Assembly: GCA_016721865.1 (NCBI GenBank)
Contig: JADKHF010000025.1
Coordinates: 1 to 20,674 of the forward strand
Reading direction: 5' to 3'
Source of the DNA: Nitrosomonas sp.
GTDB taxonomy: Bacteria; Pseudomonadota; Gammaproteobacteria; Burkholderiales; Nitrosomonadaceae
DNA length: 20,674 nucleotides
Made by a program: the position numbers and the translations under genes. The notes under the pieces are model-generated. The model had not been told where the DNA came from. It ran no database searches and was given only the letters and a program-made list of their open reading frames with translations. Shown piece after piece: positions 8,336-16,298 of the stretch (within the stretch, counting starts at the first letter, position 1; each line of letters begins with the position of its first letter).

Positions 8336-9030
8336 ATGAAAAAAGATATTGGAATGAGCCAAGTATTACGGCAAACAATGACCGAAGCTAAAAGCATAAG
8401 CCGGTGTTTGATGAGGCTGAAGACGCAGGCGTTAATTTGGTTGGTGCTGATGATTTTACGCTGAAGGATATTAGATTGTCTGTAGCGGCAGCTATACAGC
8501 AATGGGTTGAATCTGATGATTTGTCAGAAGGTGAATCATCGGCTGATCGCCTGCTGGCTTTGATGATTGGAATCGCTGATGAAAATCATGACGGAGAAAT
8601 TACCGATGATGAGCAAGGCGTTCTGGATATGGCGCTCAATGCGGCATGGGACTATCTGGAGGCCAAAGGCGTTTCAGGTGAAGATGTTGATGCGCTTCTG
8701 AATGACTGGGATGGTGATGTTGCTGACCGCGTGCGTGATCTGGTGGCATCTGTTTTGCCGGAAGGTGAAGATGAATCCGCTTCAGATATTGATAATTTCG
8801 CCTTCGGTGAGAATGATCAAGAGCCTGCTTTGGATGCGGCATACAAGATGAAAATGGCAATCCGCAAGGGCAAGAAAATGCGCATCAGAAAGCGTGTTTC
8901 CGGCACCGTCAGATTGAGCGCAGCCCAGAAGGTAGGGCTTCGCAAAGCGCGCATGAAAAGCCACTCTGCTACAGCCCGAATGCGTAGAGCGAAATCAATG
9001 AGAATCCGCAGAAAAACAGGGTTGAAGTAA
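8336..9030 (+). CDS. Phage protein with EF-hand loop and basic C-terminus (frameshifted)
   Basis: AAGGA precedes ATGATG; the ATG at 8336 gives MKKDIGMSQVLRQTMTEAKS, and one missing base near 8401 joins it to the long frame (VFDEAEDAGVNL...) ending at 9030, about 231 residues. The first 150 residues are very acidic. DENHDGEITDDE (8578-8613) is a canonical 12-residue EF-hand loop: D1, N3, D5, G6, I8, E12. The final 60 residues are strongly basic (MRIRKRVSGTVRLSAAQKVG; RMRRAKSMRIRRKTGLK). This bipolar charge suggests a protein that binds Ca2+ and also contacts DNA, RNA or an acidic partner. I have a memory of similar C-termini in other phages but no known function. It lies just after the sheath gene. 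Confidence 0.65.
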
Positions 9031-9055
9031 TAATATCAACCGTTGCAGCACTGCT

Positions 9056-9100
9056 GGGCGCTACCGTAGCGATTAAAAACGTTCGGAAGCGCCCTGTTTC
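9056..9100 (+). terminator. Possible weak terminator hairpin
   Basis: GGGCGCT (9056-9062) pairs exactly with AGCGCCC (9088-9094), followed by TGTTTC. The 25-base loop is long and the T-run is poor, so function is uncertain. It lies in the 90-base gap between two genes. Confidence 0.3.
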
Positions 9101-9120
9101 ATTATAAATAAGGCAACAAC

Positions 9121-9891
9121 AATGCAGCCACCAAGCTTAAGAGGCAAATTCACTATCGTCGCAATGGGATGGCCTGTCGCCACATTTAATAGCCAGCTTC
9201 TTTGAGCTTAAAAAAAGTGAAAATGGCGCGTGGTCAAGGACTGGTGCTGATCCTGTTGAGGTTCTTGCTCCATTATCCGAGGCCAGCATGGAAATATCTT
9301 TAAGCTGGCAAAGCCCGTTTGAGCATGCTGGACCGGAATCACGCGCACCAATGTTTCTTGCTATGCTTCAGGCCGGTGCGTTCATGCCTTTAATTGACGC
9401 GGTATTCAGCGGAAAGGTGATTCCGGATTCGCCACCGAAGCGCAGCAAAGATCAAATGATTTTATTCGTCAATTCGAGGGCAGAACGGGTATCACAAAAC
9501 TGAATTCCACTCAGGTTTTTAACGGTATGCCGCCTGTCAAATTTCAGGTTACGGCATTATTCCGGGCATGGAGTGACCCGTATGCTGAAGTAGAAGCGCC
9601 ATTCAATAAACTGATGGAATGGGCGCTGCCAGTTAAACTTTCGCCAGATGGTTCGGTATTGGCAAGATCCACGCAGGCGGTAAAAGGAAATACTGGTTAC
9701 ATTGATGCTCTGGTGCCATCAATTGCCCCAACAATAGTGGCCATGAAGTACAAAGAGCCGCATCTATTCCCTCTTGTCATCGAATCGATCACTGACCCAA
9801 TAGCTCGCCAATTGATTCCAATGGAAGGTATGTTGAAAAGGCCGTGCAAATGACTCTGGCAACACTGACGGCGATTGACCGGGATGATTAA
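9121..9891 (+). CDS. Phage baseplate/tail-tube-junction-like protein (frameshifted)
   Basis: The ATG at 9121 gives MQPPSLRGKFTIVAMGWPVAT. The reading then shifts near 9195 (ASFFELKKSENGAWSRTG), near 9425 (FATEAQQRSNDFIRQFEGRTG) and near 9832 (FEKAVQMTLATLTAIDRDD) before a TAA at 9889-9891, for about 256 residues. The central block STQVFNGMPPVKFQVTALFR and NKLMEWALPVKL is the most distinctive part; I associate this pattern with baseplate proteins that join tail tube and baseplate (T4 gp48/gp54 type), but this is from memory and not secure. The position after sheath fits a tail or baseplate role. Confidence 0.45.
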
Positions 9892-9893
9892 AT

Positions 9894-10064
9894 ATGGCAG
9901 TTTGTAATAGGTCGAGAAAAGGGCGGCCCGGGGCAGGACCGTTTTATATAGGATTTTTAGGAGGGAGGAGGAGGAGGGGTTTTGGGGTCGGCCGGAGGGG
10001 GGGGTGGAGGGAAGCCGGGGGGAGCAATAGCGGAAAATCCAGCAAATTCCATCGTGTAATTTAG
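9894..10064 (+). other. G-rich anomalous patch with a short open frame
   Basis: From the ATG at 9894 a 56-codon frame stays open (MAVCNRSRKGRPG..., stop 10062-10064), starting two bases after the previous stop. Its middle (about 9905-10027) is overwhelmingly G on the + strand with runs of GGA and a run of eight G, unlike all flanking DNA. The peptide is an artificial-looking Arg/Gly string. A small gene probably starts here, but its sequence looks corrupted. After it, about 45 bases lead to the ribosome binding site of the next gene. Confidence 0.4.
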
Positions 10065-10108
10065 CACAATCATGGTCATGTAGTTAATGACCATAGAGGA
10101 GTTTTCTG

Positions 10109-10887
10109 GTGATCCATTTTCCCGCTCTCAGAATGCGGCGTTTTACGGTGCAGTTGCGTGAGCTAACAATCGGTGAATCAATAAAGATTGCATCTATGCC
10201 GGTGCATTTGGAAGAGGCATCAATTACGGCACTTCTACGGTTCTCGGTCGAAAGTGTCAAGGGTAATAGCATTATCGAAGATCCGCAGCACTGGACAGTT
10301 CAGGAACGCATTATGGCGGTATGCCATTATTTGGCATCAACGAACGATGGAGAGCCGGATTTCCTGATAGGAGAAGGGCATTACTCAGATTATCTGGACG
10401 GTGGAAACGATACCGCAGTAACGGAAGATTCCATCATGGTCGGTGAGGTTGGTGGCGATATCTGGCACATAAGGCAATTTACCGGCGCTATGGCCGAATC
10501 AATTGAACGCCTCTCTGGTGAGGTGGCAGGGATAACCGGAAACTTCATTGGCTGTTAGGTGGAATGGCGGCTCAGATGACAATAGAGGGTGAGACACGCC
10601 CAAGCCCGGAAGATGGCGAAGGTAAATTTGACGAATTCCTTGTAAGCCGGATCAAAGTCATCGCCGGTTATCCTGAAAGTGACTTTAACTCATTACTTGG
10701 GTTGTATTTTACCGGGCGCGGAAAACTACAACACCTGTTTCATATAGAGTTTTCTGAGAACGGAATCGTCTCGCTACCAAAAGGAGGGGAGGCAAGCAAT
10801 TTGCCACCCGCCCGATTTCCGGTTAGTTCCTGCCTCACGGGAGTTGTGCTTAACCTGGTCGGAGTCTCTAATGAATCTGGCATCTAA
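10109..10887 (+). CDS. Conserved phage tail-region protein (frameshifted)
   Basis: A GTG start at 10109 has AGAGGAG seven bases upstream, which decides the start. The product reads MIHFPALRMRRFTVQLRELTIGESIKIA, and continues through HWTVQERIMAVCHYLAS and GGDIWHIRQFTGAMAESIERL to a TAG at 10556-10558. One missing base near 10555 joins it to LGGMAAQMTIEGETRPSPED and then to RIKVIAGYPESDFNSLLGLY and the end at 10887. The corrected length is about 259 residues. It is soluble and mixed alpha/beta with no signal peptide. I have seen this pattern in phage tail regions without a named function; a tail assembly chaperone role is only a guess from the position. Its end overlaps the next gene by 17 bases. 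Confidence 0.55.
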
Positions 10888-11089
10888 TATCAGCCTTTAT
10901 TCCCACACCTCTTTGCTTGACGCATTGAATCTTCCTGTAAATGTGGCAAAAAAATTCTTTGACAGCAAGCCATTTGGAGATTGGAAGAAAGGCCGTGAAG
11001 CAGAAGCTAAAACACAATCTGCAATTGTCAGTCGATTAAATTCAGTGATACGCGCGATTGGTGTGCTTGCAAAGATATTAGCGGGATAG
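10871..11089 (+). CDS. Small conserved phage protein
   Basis: The likely start is the ATG at 10871 (CGGAG 8-12 bases upstream), giving 72 residues: MNLASNISLYSHTSLLDALN, then NVAKKFFDSKPFGDWKKGRE and a C-terminal helix ending VIRAIGVLAKILAG. A GTG/ATG further upstream at 10844 in the same frame would overlap more of the previous gene and looks less natural. The reading frame is intact, which is rare here. Overlap with its upstream neighbour suggests coupled translation. No known domain; the small helical form could be a tail assembly or head-tail joining protein. Confidence 0.55.
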   Translation: MNLASNISLYSHTSLLDALNLPVNVAKKFFDSKPFGDWKKGREAEAKTQSAIVSRLNSVIRAIGVLAKILAG

Positions 11090-11095
11090 ATAGGC

Positions 11096-11397
11096 ATGGA
11101 AAGACTGATTGCCCGCACACAATGCGAATGGGGTCGCACGAAGCACGAATAACTGCGCTTGAGACAGGAATGGAGGATCTTGAAAGTTCTCTTGAGAGCA
11201 AGATCAGCCGCGTGACTTTGATGGCAGAAAATAATGCTCTGAAGCTCATGGAGGACAAAGCAAAGCAGTCCGGATTCATTAAAGGGATGCATATGACAGC
11301 AACGCTTATTGGTTACTCAGTCATCATTATTGCTCTATTGCTGGCCGGTAAGTTTACAGGTGCCATAGAGTCAGTTTTAAAACTTTTAAGGGTATAG
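11096..11397 (+). CDS. Holin-like coiled-coil membrane protein
   Basis: The clean frame runs from an ATG at 11122 to a TAG at 11395-11397: 91 residues with an N-terminal coiled coil (ARITALETGMEDLESSLESK) and one C-terminal membrane segment, residues about 59-78 (MTATLIGYSVIIIALLLAGK). An ATG at 11096 (MERLIARTQ...) lies out of frame just upstream and follows the previous stop closely, so the true start may be 11096 with an indel near 11120. A coiled-coil plus single-TM layout resembles XhlA-type lysis proteins. The stop lies two bases before the endolysin start, supporting a lysis-cassette role, but other inner-membrane functions are possible. Confidence 0.55.
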
Positions 11398-11399
11398 GC

Positions 11400-11864
11400 A
11401 TGGAGCCGAATATTAAATTATCGCCGCACTTCACGCTTAGAGAGCTGGTTCGATCTGGCAAGGCTATCGCGCTTGGCATTGATAATACGCCACCTGATGA
11501 TGTGATTAATTCGCTGATTATTGTGTGCTGCCGCATTCTTGAGCCTGTACGTGGTCATTTTCAAAGACCATTTTCGGTCAATAGTGGGTATCGGTGCCCT
11601 GAGCTGAACCAGGCGTTACGTGGAAGCAAAACATCGCAGCACATGCTAGGGCAAGCGGTAGATTTTGAGGTGCCGGGGGTAGCGAATTACGACTTGGCAA
11701 TGTGGATGTCAACCAATCTAATTTACGACCAACTCATCCTTGAAAATTACAAATCAGGAGATCCGGGTTCTGGATGGGTGCATTGCTCAATTATCAGCGG
11801 CAAAAACAGGATGCAGTTGTTAACTATTAATGGGAATCGTAAGAGCGAAGGATTAATCGCTTAA
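11400..11864 (+). CDS. Peptidase M15-type endolysin
   Basis: Intact 154-residue protein starting at ATG 11400, two bases after the previous stop. It carries the zinc peptidase M15 (D-Ala-D-Ala carboxypeptidase / L-Ala-D-Glu endopeptidase) signature: NSGYRCPELN (61-70), SQHMLGQAVDFEV (79-91) with H81 and D88 as zinc ligands, and WVHCS (126-130) with H128 as the third ligand. The N-terminal LSPHFTLRELVRSG is also typical of phage members. It should cleave peptide cross-links of peptidoglycan at the end of infection. There is no signal peptide, so release needs a holin; the coiled-coil membrane protein just upstream is the natural candidate. Confidence 0.9.
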   Translation: MEPNIKLSPHFTLRELVRSGKAIALGIDNTPPDDVINSLIIVCCRILEPVRGHFQRPFSVNSGYRCPELNQALRGSKTSQHMLGQAVDFEVPGVANYDLAMWMSTNLIYDQLILENYKSGDPGSGWVHCSIISGKNRMQLLTINGNRKSEGLIA

Positions 11865-11879
11865 TTTAATGGAGATATT

Positions 11880-11969
11880 ATGAAGCATCTTATTCTGATT
11901 ATTAAAAAAAGCATCTTAGCATTGTGCTTGCTGGCTTCTTCTCTTATTGGCGGGTGCAGACTGTTTTAA
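11880..11969 (+). CDS. Short lipoprotein, possible outer-membrane spanin (Rz1-like)
   Basis: GGAG (11871-11874) precedes the ATG at 11880. The 29-residue peptide has a Lys-containing start, a hydrophobic core and a lipobox-like LLASSLIGGC, so the Cys at residue 26 could be lipidated. It stops four residues later at TAA. Adding one base near 11962 would let it read on as RLVLTPIVET, so the stop is probably due to an indel. A small lipoprotein right after an endolysin fits an o-spanin. No clear inner-membrane partner (i-spanin) is evident. Confidence 0.45.
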   Translation: MKHLILIIKKSILALCLLASSLIGGCRLF

Positions 11970-12344
11970 CTCCGATTGTTGAGACTTGACCAATATCGCC
12001 ATTGCAAACGAAATGCGAAGACAAGGCAGGTCATTGAGATAAGAGGTTTGCTCTGAACAAAATCAGAATTACTGATTATTAGCCACGCCACCAATCAATA
12101 CCTGCAATTTGTCTGAGAAGTGGAGAAATCTGCTGATATTGAAGCCACAGCTCCAATAGATCAGTTCCTGGTTGATTACAGTGAACTGATTGGTCAGTAC
12201 ATGCTGTGGATACGATTGTTAAGAAACATCTGGATAAATATTTATTCGAAACCAAGTCAACTGATTAAGCATTATCAAGCAGCAGGCAAGAAAATTAATG
12301 ATGCAGTAAAGAGATATATCAGGCCGAAAATCGTGCATCGGTGA
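11970..12344 (+). pseudogene. Broken hypothetical gene after the endolysin
   Basis: The clean part is 12120-12344 (from a GTG, 74 residues: VEKSADIEATAPIDQFLVDY, YMLWIRLLRNIWINIYSK, IKHYQAAGKKINDAVKRYIR). The same frame continues upstream with sensible sequence (ELLIISHATNQYLQFV) but with TGA at 12114-12116 and 12054-12056. Either the gene is degraded by point changes or the upstream part belongs to other frames. It may be the remainder of the preceding lipoprotein gene or a separate small gene. Function unknown. Confidence 0.4.
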
Positions 12345-12397
12345 TTCTTGGACGGCCATCTTTCGGTCGAATAATGTTTGGCCTGGAGCGCGGCATT

Positions 12398-12797
12398 ATG
12401 AACATAGCTGATTACATAGACAGTGCGGAAGCGATAAAAGTCTTTATGTTCGGGTTTGCTGCGCTACTGGGCATGCTGTATGCCTATATCAACAAATGGT
12501 CGAATAGCAAAGATTATTCGGTAACTCTTGGAATGTATTTGTTTGGCGACAAAAAGCCATGGTTAAGGCGCTGACTACTCTGGTGTTCTGTGTGTTGGTG
12601 CGGGTGGGCTTGATTATCTGGATACATTAACCGGGTTTAATATTTTGTTGCGGGGGGGGGGGGCCGGTGCGGTATCGGGTTCCTGGTGCCGCAAAAAACA
12701 TGTTGAGCAGAAAACTGAAAAACCAGGCAATCGAGGTGCGGCTGATGTCGCTATCTGGCTCAAAACAATTGATCAGATACTAGGGCGGGCGCTTTAA
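12398..12797 (+). CDS. Small phage membrane protein, holin-like (frameshifted)
   Basis: The ATG at 12398 has GGAGCG eight bases upstream. It encodes MNIADYIDSAEAIKVFMFGF, with a first membrane helix at about residues 14-32, then a polar loop (NKWSNSKDYSVTLGMYLFGDKK). The frame ends at 12574, but a shift near 12552 opens MVKALTTLVFCVLV, a second hydrophobic segment, followed after another shift by GGLDYLDTLTGFNILL and a G-run at 12652-12663, then a soluble tail (ADVAIWLKTIDQILGRAL) to 12797. The two or three short membrane segments in the lysis region suggest a holin or other envelope protein. The exact C-terminus is uncertain because of the G-run. Confidence 0.5.
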
Positions 12798-12798
12798 G

Positions 12799-13343
12799 AT
12801 GGATTACCGGGTTCAAATACAGGACTATCGAGCCATACTGGTTGATGACCAACTTTAGGCCAAAGAGAGCAATCCAGTTAAATAGAATTCACCTCACCAG
12901 AGAAGGTCTTTTGTTTATCGAAGCCGGGTATTCATCTGACGGTCCGAGCGGTCCAACAATCGATACCAATGACATCATGCCGGGTGCTACAGGCGCGCAT
13001 GATCCTGGTTATGAATTGCTGCGCAATGAAATGATGGGCGTGCCGGTGGATATCGCAGCCAGTATACCGGATAGGTGAAGGATTGATTTACAGCACCCGG
13101 ATGACGAGAAGGTAATCAAAAAACGCACGTCATGAGCAAATCAGGCACGAATTTGACAAATTACTGGCTGATTTGATGCTGCTGGATGGGCAAATTGTGT
13201 GCGATAAGTTTGAGAAATATCCTCTCTTCAAGAAGCTGCTGGGGAAAGTTTTAGTATTCAGAGCGCAGTATTTCTATGATGGCCTGCGGGTTGGCGGAGT
13301 ATCTTCAGCTATCGTGTGCAGAAAGGAATATTCAGCGCCTTAA
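12799..13343 (+). CDS. DUF1353-like phage protein (frameshifted)
   Basis: The ATG at 12799 gives MDYRVQIQDYRAILVDD. A shift near 12848 joins FRPKRAIQLNRIHLTREGLL and the diagnostic block YSSDGPSGPTIDTNDIMPG...HDPGYELL (about 12927-13020), which matches the DUF1353 pattern DGxSGPTxD...HDxxY. Further shifts near 13070-13140 lead to HEFDKLLADLMLLDG and FRAQYFYDGLRVGGVSSA, also expected at the C-terminus of that family, and a TAA at 13341-13343. The family is common in phage tail/lysis regions and its biochemical role is not known to me. Corrected length is about 180 residues. Confidence 0.6.
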
Positions 13344-13364
13344 TATATCAGCGCAAATCCAATT

Positions 13365-13416
13365 CCCCCGAATCCGGGGGTATTAAACCGGAAAAACAGC
13401 CGGTTCAGCACTTTTC
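13365..13416 (+). terminator. Double hairpin, probable terminator
   Basis: CCCCCG-AATC-CGGGGG (13365-13380) is a very strong stem. It is followed by AACCGG/CCGGTT (13386-13405) and CTTTTC. The pair lies in the gap between the DUF1353-like gene and the tail-tube-like gene, and probably ends or attenuates transcription there. Confidence 0.55.
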
Positions 13417-13472
13417 ACTAAGGCAAAGTTCAGTTCATCAGATTCATTTAATGAACTATAGGACAGCCGATC

Positions 13473-13974
13473 ATGACAGTTTCTAATACAGCATATCTAA
13501 AGGGTTTCTACGATTGTTTCCAAGGCGCTAGGCGCTAAGGTTATCCAAGCGATTTTACGCTGGAGATTGAAGGTTTTGAGCAAAACTATTTGCTTTGCAA
13601 ACAAGCGCCGTGGCCGGAAGTTTCTGTTGGCGGCGAAGTTGAGGTTCCTATGCCGCTTGGCGCTACCATGTGGCAACCGCAACAAGCCAAGATTGCACAA
13701 CAAGGGCAAGTTGCCTTTGAAGAGACCGTCGCTGGCAGTATTGACAACATGCTGATCAATATCCTTTCGCGCGGCGGAATTTTTAACGCCAGAATTTACG
13801 AGGGAACACCCCAAAAAATTCCTTGAGAGCAAAACGCATTGTCGATTGTTTTTTGCAGATTGATAACCCGGACAGAGATTGGGAAAACAGATCACAGATA
13901 TTGGTGTTTAACGGAACGATGTTTTTCACTACTTTGGAGAGGTAATTCCTGGTAATTCTGGAAATTACAGCTAG
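13473..13974 (+). CDS. Tail-tube-like phage structural protein (frameshifted)
   Basis: ATG at 13473 with AGGAC upstream. The N-terminus MTVSNTAYLKGFYDCFQGA is followed by a shift near 13530 into YPSDFTLEIEGFEQNYLLCK, QAPWPEVSVGGEVEVPMPLG and GQVAFEETVAGSIDNMLINI. Another shift in an A-run near 13815 gives FLRAKRIVDCFLQIDNPDRD and QILVFNGTMFF. Near 13930 the frame either stops at 13945 or, with one more T, continues as HYFGEVIPGNSGNYS to 13974. About 166 beta-rich residues. Size and the alternation of beta strands fit the tail tube protein of contractile tails, but the identity is inferred from this pattern, not from a decisive motif. Confidence 0.45.
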
Positions 13975-14007
13975 TTTATTTCATTAATCATAATAGGAGT
14001 TATTAAC

Positions 14008-14363
14008 ATGCCAAGATCACCATCATTTCTTGGCGCAAGCATTCAAGCAAAACCAGGATCGGAGCGGAACTAATCAGCGCGGCAGATGTTGACAAATACT
14101 TTATGAGCAAAGCATCACCAGCAATCGTTGAAGGCGATGACGCGGCAATGGGTGTTGTAACGCTTGTTGGCGGCACGAAGGTTGTTGCAAACGACCGAGT
14201 TACCGCAAACAGCCGCATCTTTTTGATGACCAAGCGCCGGGTGGCACACCGGGCTGGCTGCAAGTATCTGCCCGTACAGCGGGTACCAGCTTTCACGATT
14301 CTATCAAGCAACGGCGCTGACACCAGTGTTGTTGCCTACCTGATCGTTGAACCAGACGCATAA
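14008..14363 (+). CDS. Beta-rich phage virion protein, decoration-like (frameshifted)
   Basis: AGGAG at 13995-13999 is ideally placed for the ATG at 14008. After a shift near 14060 the frame reads GAELISAADVDKYFMSKASP and VTLVGGTKVVANDRVTANSR. Between about 14232 and 14305 two compensating indels hide the expected QAPGGTPGWLQVSARTAGTS, which reads cleanly in another frame; the original frame then resumes with SSNGADTSVVAYLIVEPDA. The block SRIF...SARTAGTSF...DTSxVAxxIxEP is one I recognise from many small beta-sandwich phage structural proteins, often near head or tail genes. It probably decorates the capsid or tail. Product about 118 residues. Confidence 0.55.
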
Positions 14364-14372
14364 GACTGACAA

Positions 14373-14762
14373 ATGACTACTATAGACGCGCTTGTTGATA
14401 ATTTTCTGACCGAATGAGCGTCCTGATAGCGTAGCGCTGGATTCAGCAACCGTGCTTGCCCAGGCGGTAGCTGCAACCAGATACTATGCAGGATATGCCA
14501 ATCTTGAGGTCAATGATGATGTTGATCCGCCATTACCTGCAATAGACGCGGATACTGAGATCAGTGATTCAGAATGGGCTTTAATCAAGCCATTGTTCAT
14601 GCTCTACTTCGAGCTTGAAAGAGCCATTCAACTGAAGCTTCGCGCGGCCTGGGTGTTGACGTTTTTGGCAGATCATCAAGTGAAATCAGGCAAGATATCG
14701 CCCAATATCCAAATGGAAATGCCGCAAAGAACGCATTCTGCCAAGCAATCATAACGGTGTGA
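14373..14762 (+). CDS. Small phage head/tail completion-like protein (frameshifted)
   Basis: ATG at 14373 gives MTTIDALVDNFLTE. An extra T near 14414 then joins RPDSVALDSATVLAQAVAAT, YYAGYANLEVNDD and EWALIKPLFMLYFELERAIQL. A missing base near 14633 opens EASRGLGVDVFGRSSSEIRQ and ends NAFCQAIITV with a TGA at 14760-14762. About 130 residues. The helix-rich N-terminus and conserved 'ExSRG...G...S' tail are common in small phage connector or completion proteins, but I cannot name the family. It lies between the decoration-like and hub-like genes. Confidence 0.45.
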
Positions 14763-14771
14763 CATTGCACC

Positions 14772-15696
14772 GTGATTCTTTACCTCAATAACGGAGAACA
14801 AATACGCGGTGACATAATTAAATCAGCCATGCTGCGATCCGATATGTCGCCCATTCCTGTCACGCTCGAAGCTGAAATCCGGGCTGATGAAGCGATAGTT
14901 AAGAAATTGGCAGAAGGCGAAATCTTAACTGCGGGTGGCCGCTCTGCATCATCTGGCGATGCACTGCGCATCATCAAATCAACTCGGGTTAAAAACAGAT
15001 TGGTGCAAGGCAAACGTGAAATGGATTCGATTCAGATAACGGCCATTCTTGATGCCTGTCATGATATTGCTTTCGTGCGTAGCCGTGCGATCATTAAAGA
15101 GAAGGGTGCTTTGTCTGCAATCTACCGGGCAGCCGGTGCAACAGTAAAGGCCGTGGATGCTGATTTCCCGGTACTGCGCTTTTATTGCCCGATTGGTGAT
15201 ACCCCAAGCTTTCATATTGCCAGAGCGTTGCAGGAAGAGGGCGGTATCGTTCGGTGGAAGGATGGGCGGTTAAAATTCTTTCGCTTCCTGATCTATTCAG
15301 ACAAAGCCTATCATGGAGTTGCCAGAAAACGCATCTGATTATGTTGATAGTGGGTTCCTGGAACGGCATGAAATCCCGTGGTTCTATTCTCTTGATGATG
15401 CCGGTGGCTTTGTCTTGGGCGATCAAAGAAGCCAAGGAGCGTGCGGTTTTCCCTTCATGAATTCGCAACGCTTGCGAAATATGTCGCGTTGCCTGGTGCA
15501 GCGCAAGACATCAAAGATCAATTTATCCCCCGTCATAGTTGCCGGTGATTTGATTAATTATGTTGGGCGCGATCCGCTCGTTGTTATTACCGCTGCCCAC
15601 GTCTTTTTAGCGGAACCGATGGAAGTGGAAATAATCAATACACACGCTTATGGCTTGGATCTTAGAGGAATAACAGGAGTTATTAAGAGAGGATGA
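14772..15696 (+). CDS. Baseplate hub-like protein (frameshifted)
   Basis: A GTG start at 14772 gives MILYLNNGEQIRGDIIKSAM, with SPIPVTLEAEIRADE and ITAILDACHDIAFVRSRAII following. The first frame is clean to about 15285 (FHIARALQEEGGIVRWKDGR). It then breaks into MELPENASDYVDSGFLERHE, a stretch with FSLHEFATLAKYVALPGAAQ in another frame (about 15446-15510), and INYVGRDPLVVITAAHVFLA to the TGA at 15694-15696. Corrected length is about 308 residues. Its placement directly before a gpV-like spike and its length fit the hub protein (P2 gpD / Mu gp44 / T4 gp27 type) that anchors the spike. No catalytic motif is seen. The stop overlaps the next start as ATGA. Confidence 0.5.
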
Positions 15697-16219
15697 TGAA
15701 TGGAATGAAACGAGCTTGATTGCTCTTTTGAAAAAGCAAAAGTTGCTTCCCACCATGAATGAGTACGGAACCATGCACGGACGCTACCCTGCTGTCGTAA
15801 AGTCTTACGATAAAAACCGCAGGACATGCCGAATTGAGATACCAGGCTTGACGGACGGCGCTGATGTGCTGCCAGAAGCGGATATTTTGTACCCAATAGG
15901 CGACAAATCAAAATCCGGTAGCCACGCCACTGAAATTGAAATGCTGCCAGGCGATACGGTATGGATATCCTTCATTGGTGGAGATCCGCGCTCAATCGAT
16001 TGGCGGCGCTTTCATCACGCAAACATCGAAATGACGGCCAACGGCGTATTAAAACTGAATGCGACAACCGTTGAAATCAACGCGCCCACCGTGACCATCA
16101 ATGGCACCAACACAACCATAAACGGCAGCTCATTGAAGCATAACAGCAAGAATATTGGTGACGATCATGAGCACACCGGCGTTCAATCAGGACCAAGTGT
16201 TTCTGGTCCGCCGGTTTAG
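15693..16219 (+). CDS. Baseplate spike protein, gpV-like (frameshifted start)
   Basis: ATGs at 15693 and 15696 overlap the upstream stop, but the main frame (ETSLIALLKKQKLL...) is entered only after an indel before about 15716; a start at TTG 15716 or ATG 15755 is also possible. Residues after MNEYGTMHGRYPAVVKSYDK form an OB-fold (RRTCRIEIPG, LPGDTVWISFIGGDP). The C-terminus is a beta-helix of six-residue repeats (LKLNATTVEINAPTVTIN) ending in DDHEHTGVQSGP. The His-Glu-His at 16166-16174 matches the HxH motif that binds iron at the tip of P2 gpV-type spikes. The trimer should puncture the outer membrane, which also supports a Gram-negative host. Confidence 0.82.
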
Positions 16220-16298
16220 ATGTGTAAAAGCGCCATTATTTGCGTGTTTTCAGGTGTATTCTGGGTCTTAATTAATTATCTAAAAACGAGAGATAAAA

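Noticed and set aside
11970..12344. Alternative genetic code with TGA read as an amino acid
   Set aside because: Other genes use TGA as a natural stop (for example 14760-14762, 16782-16784) and TGG for Trp; two local TGA codons are better explained by error or decay.
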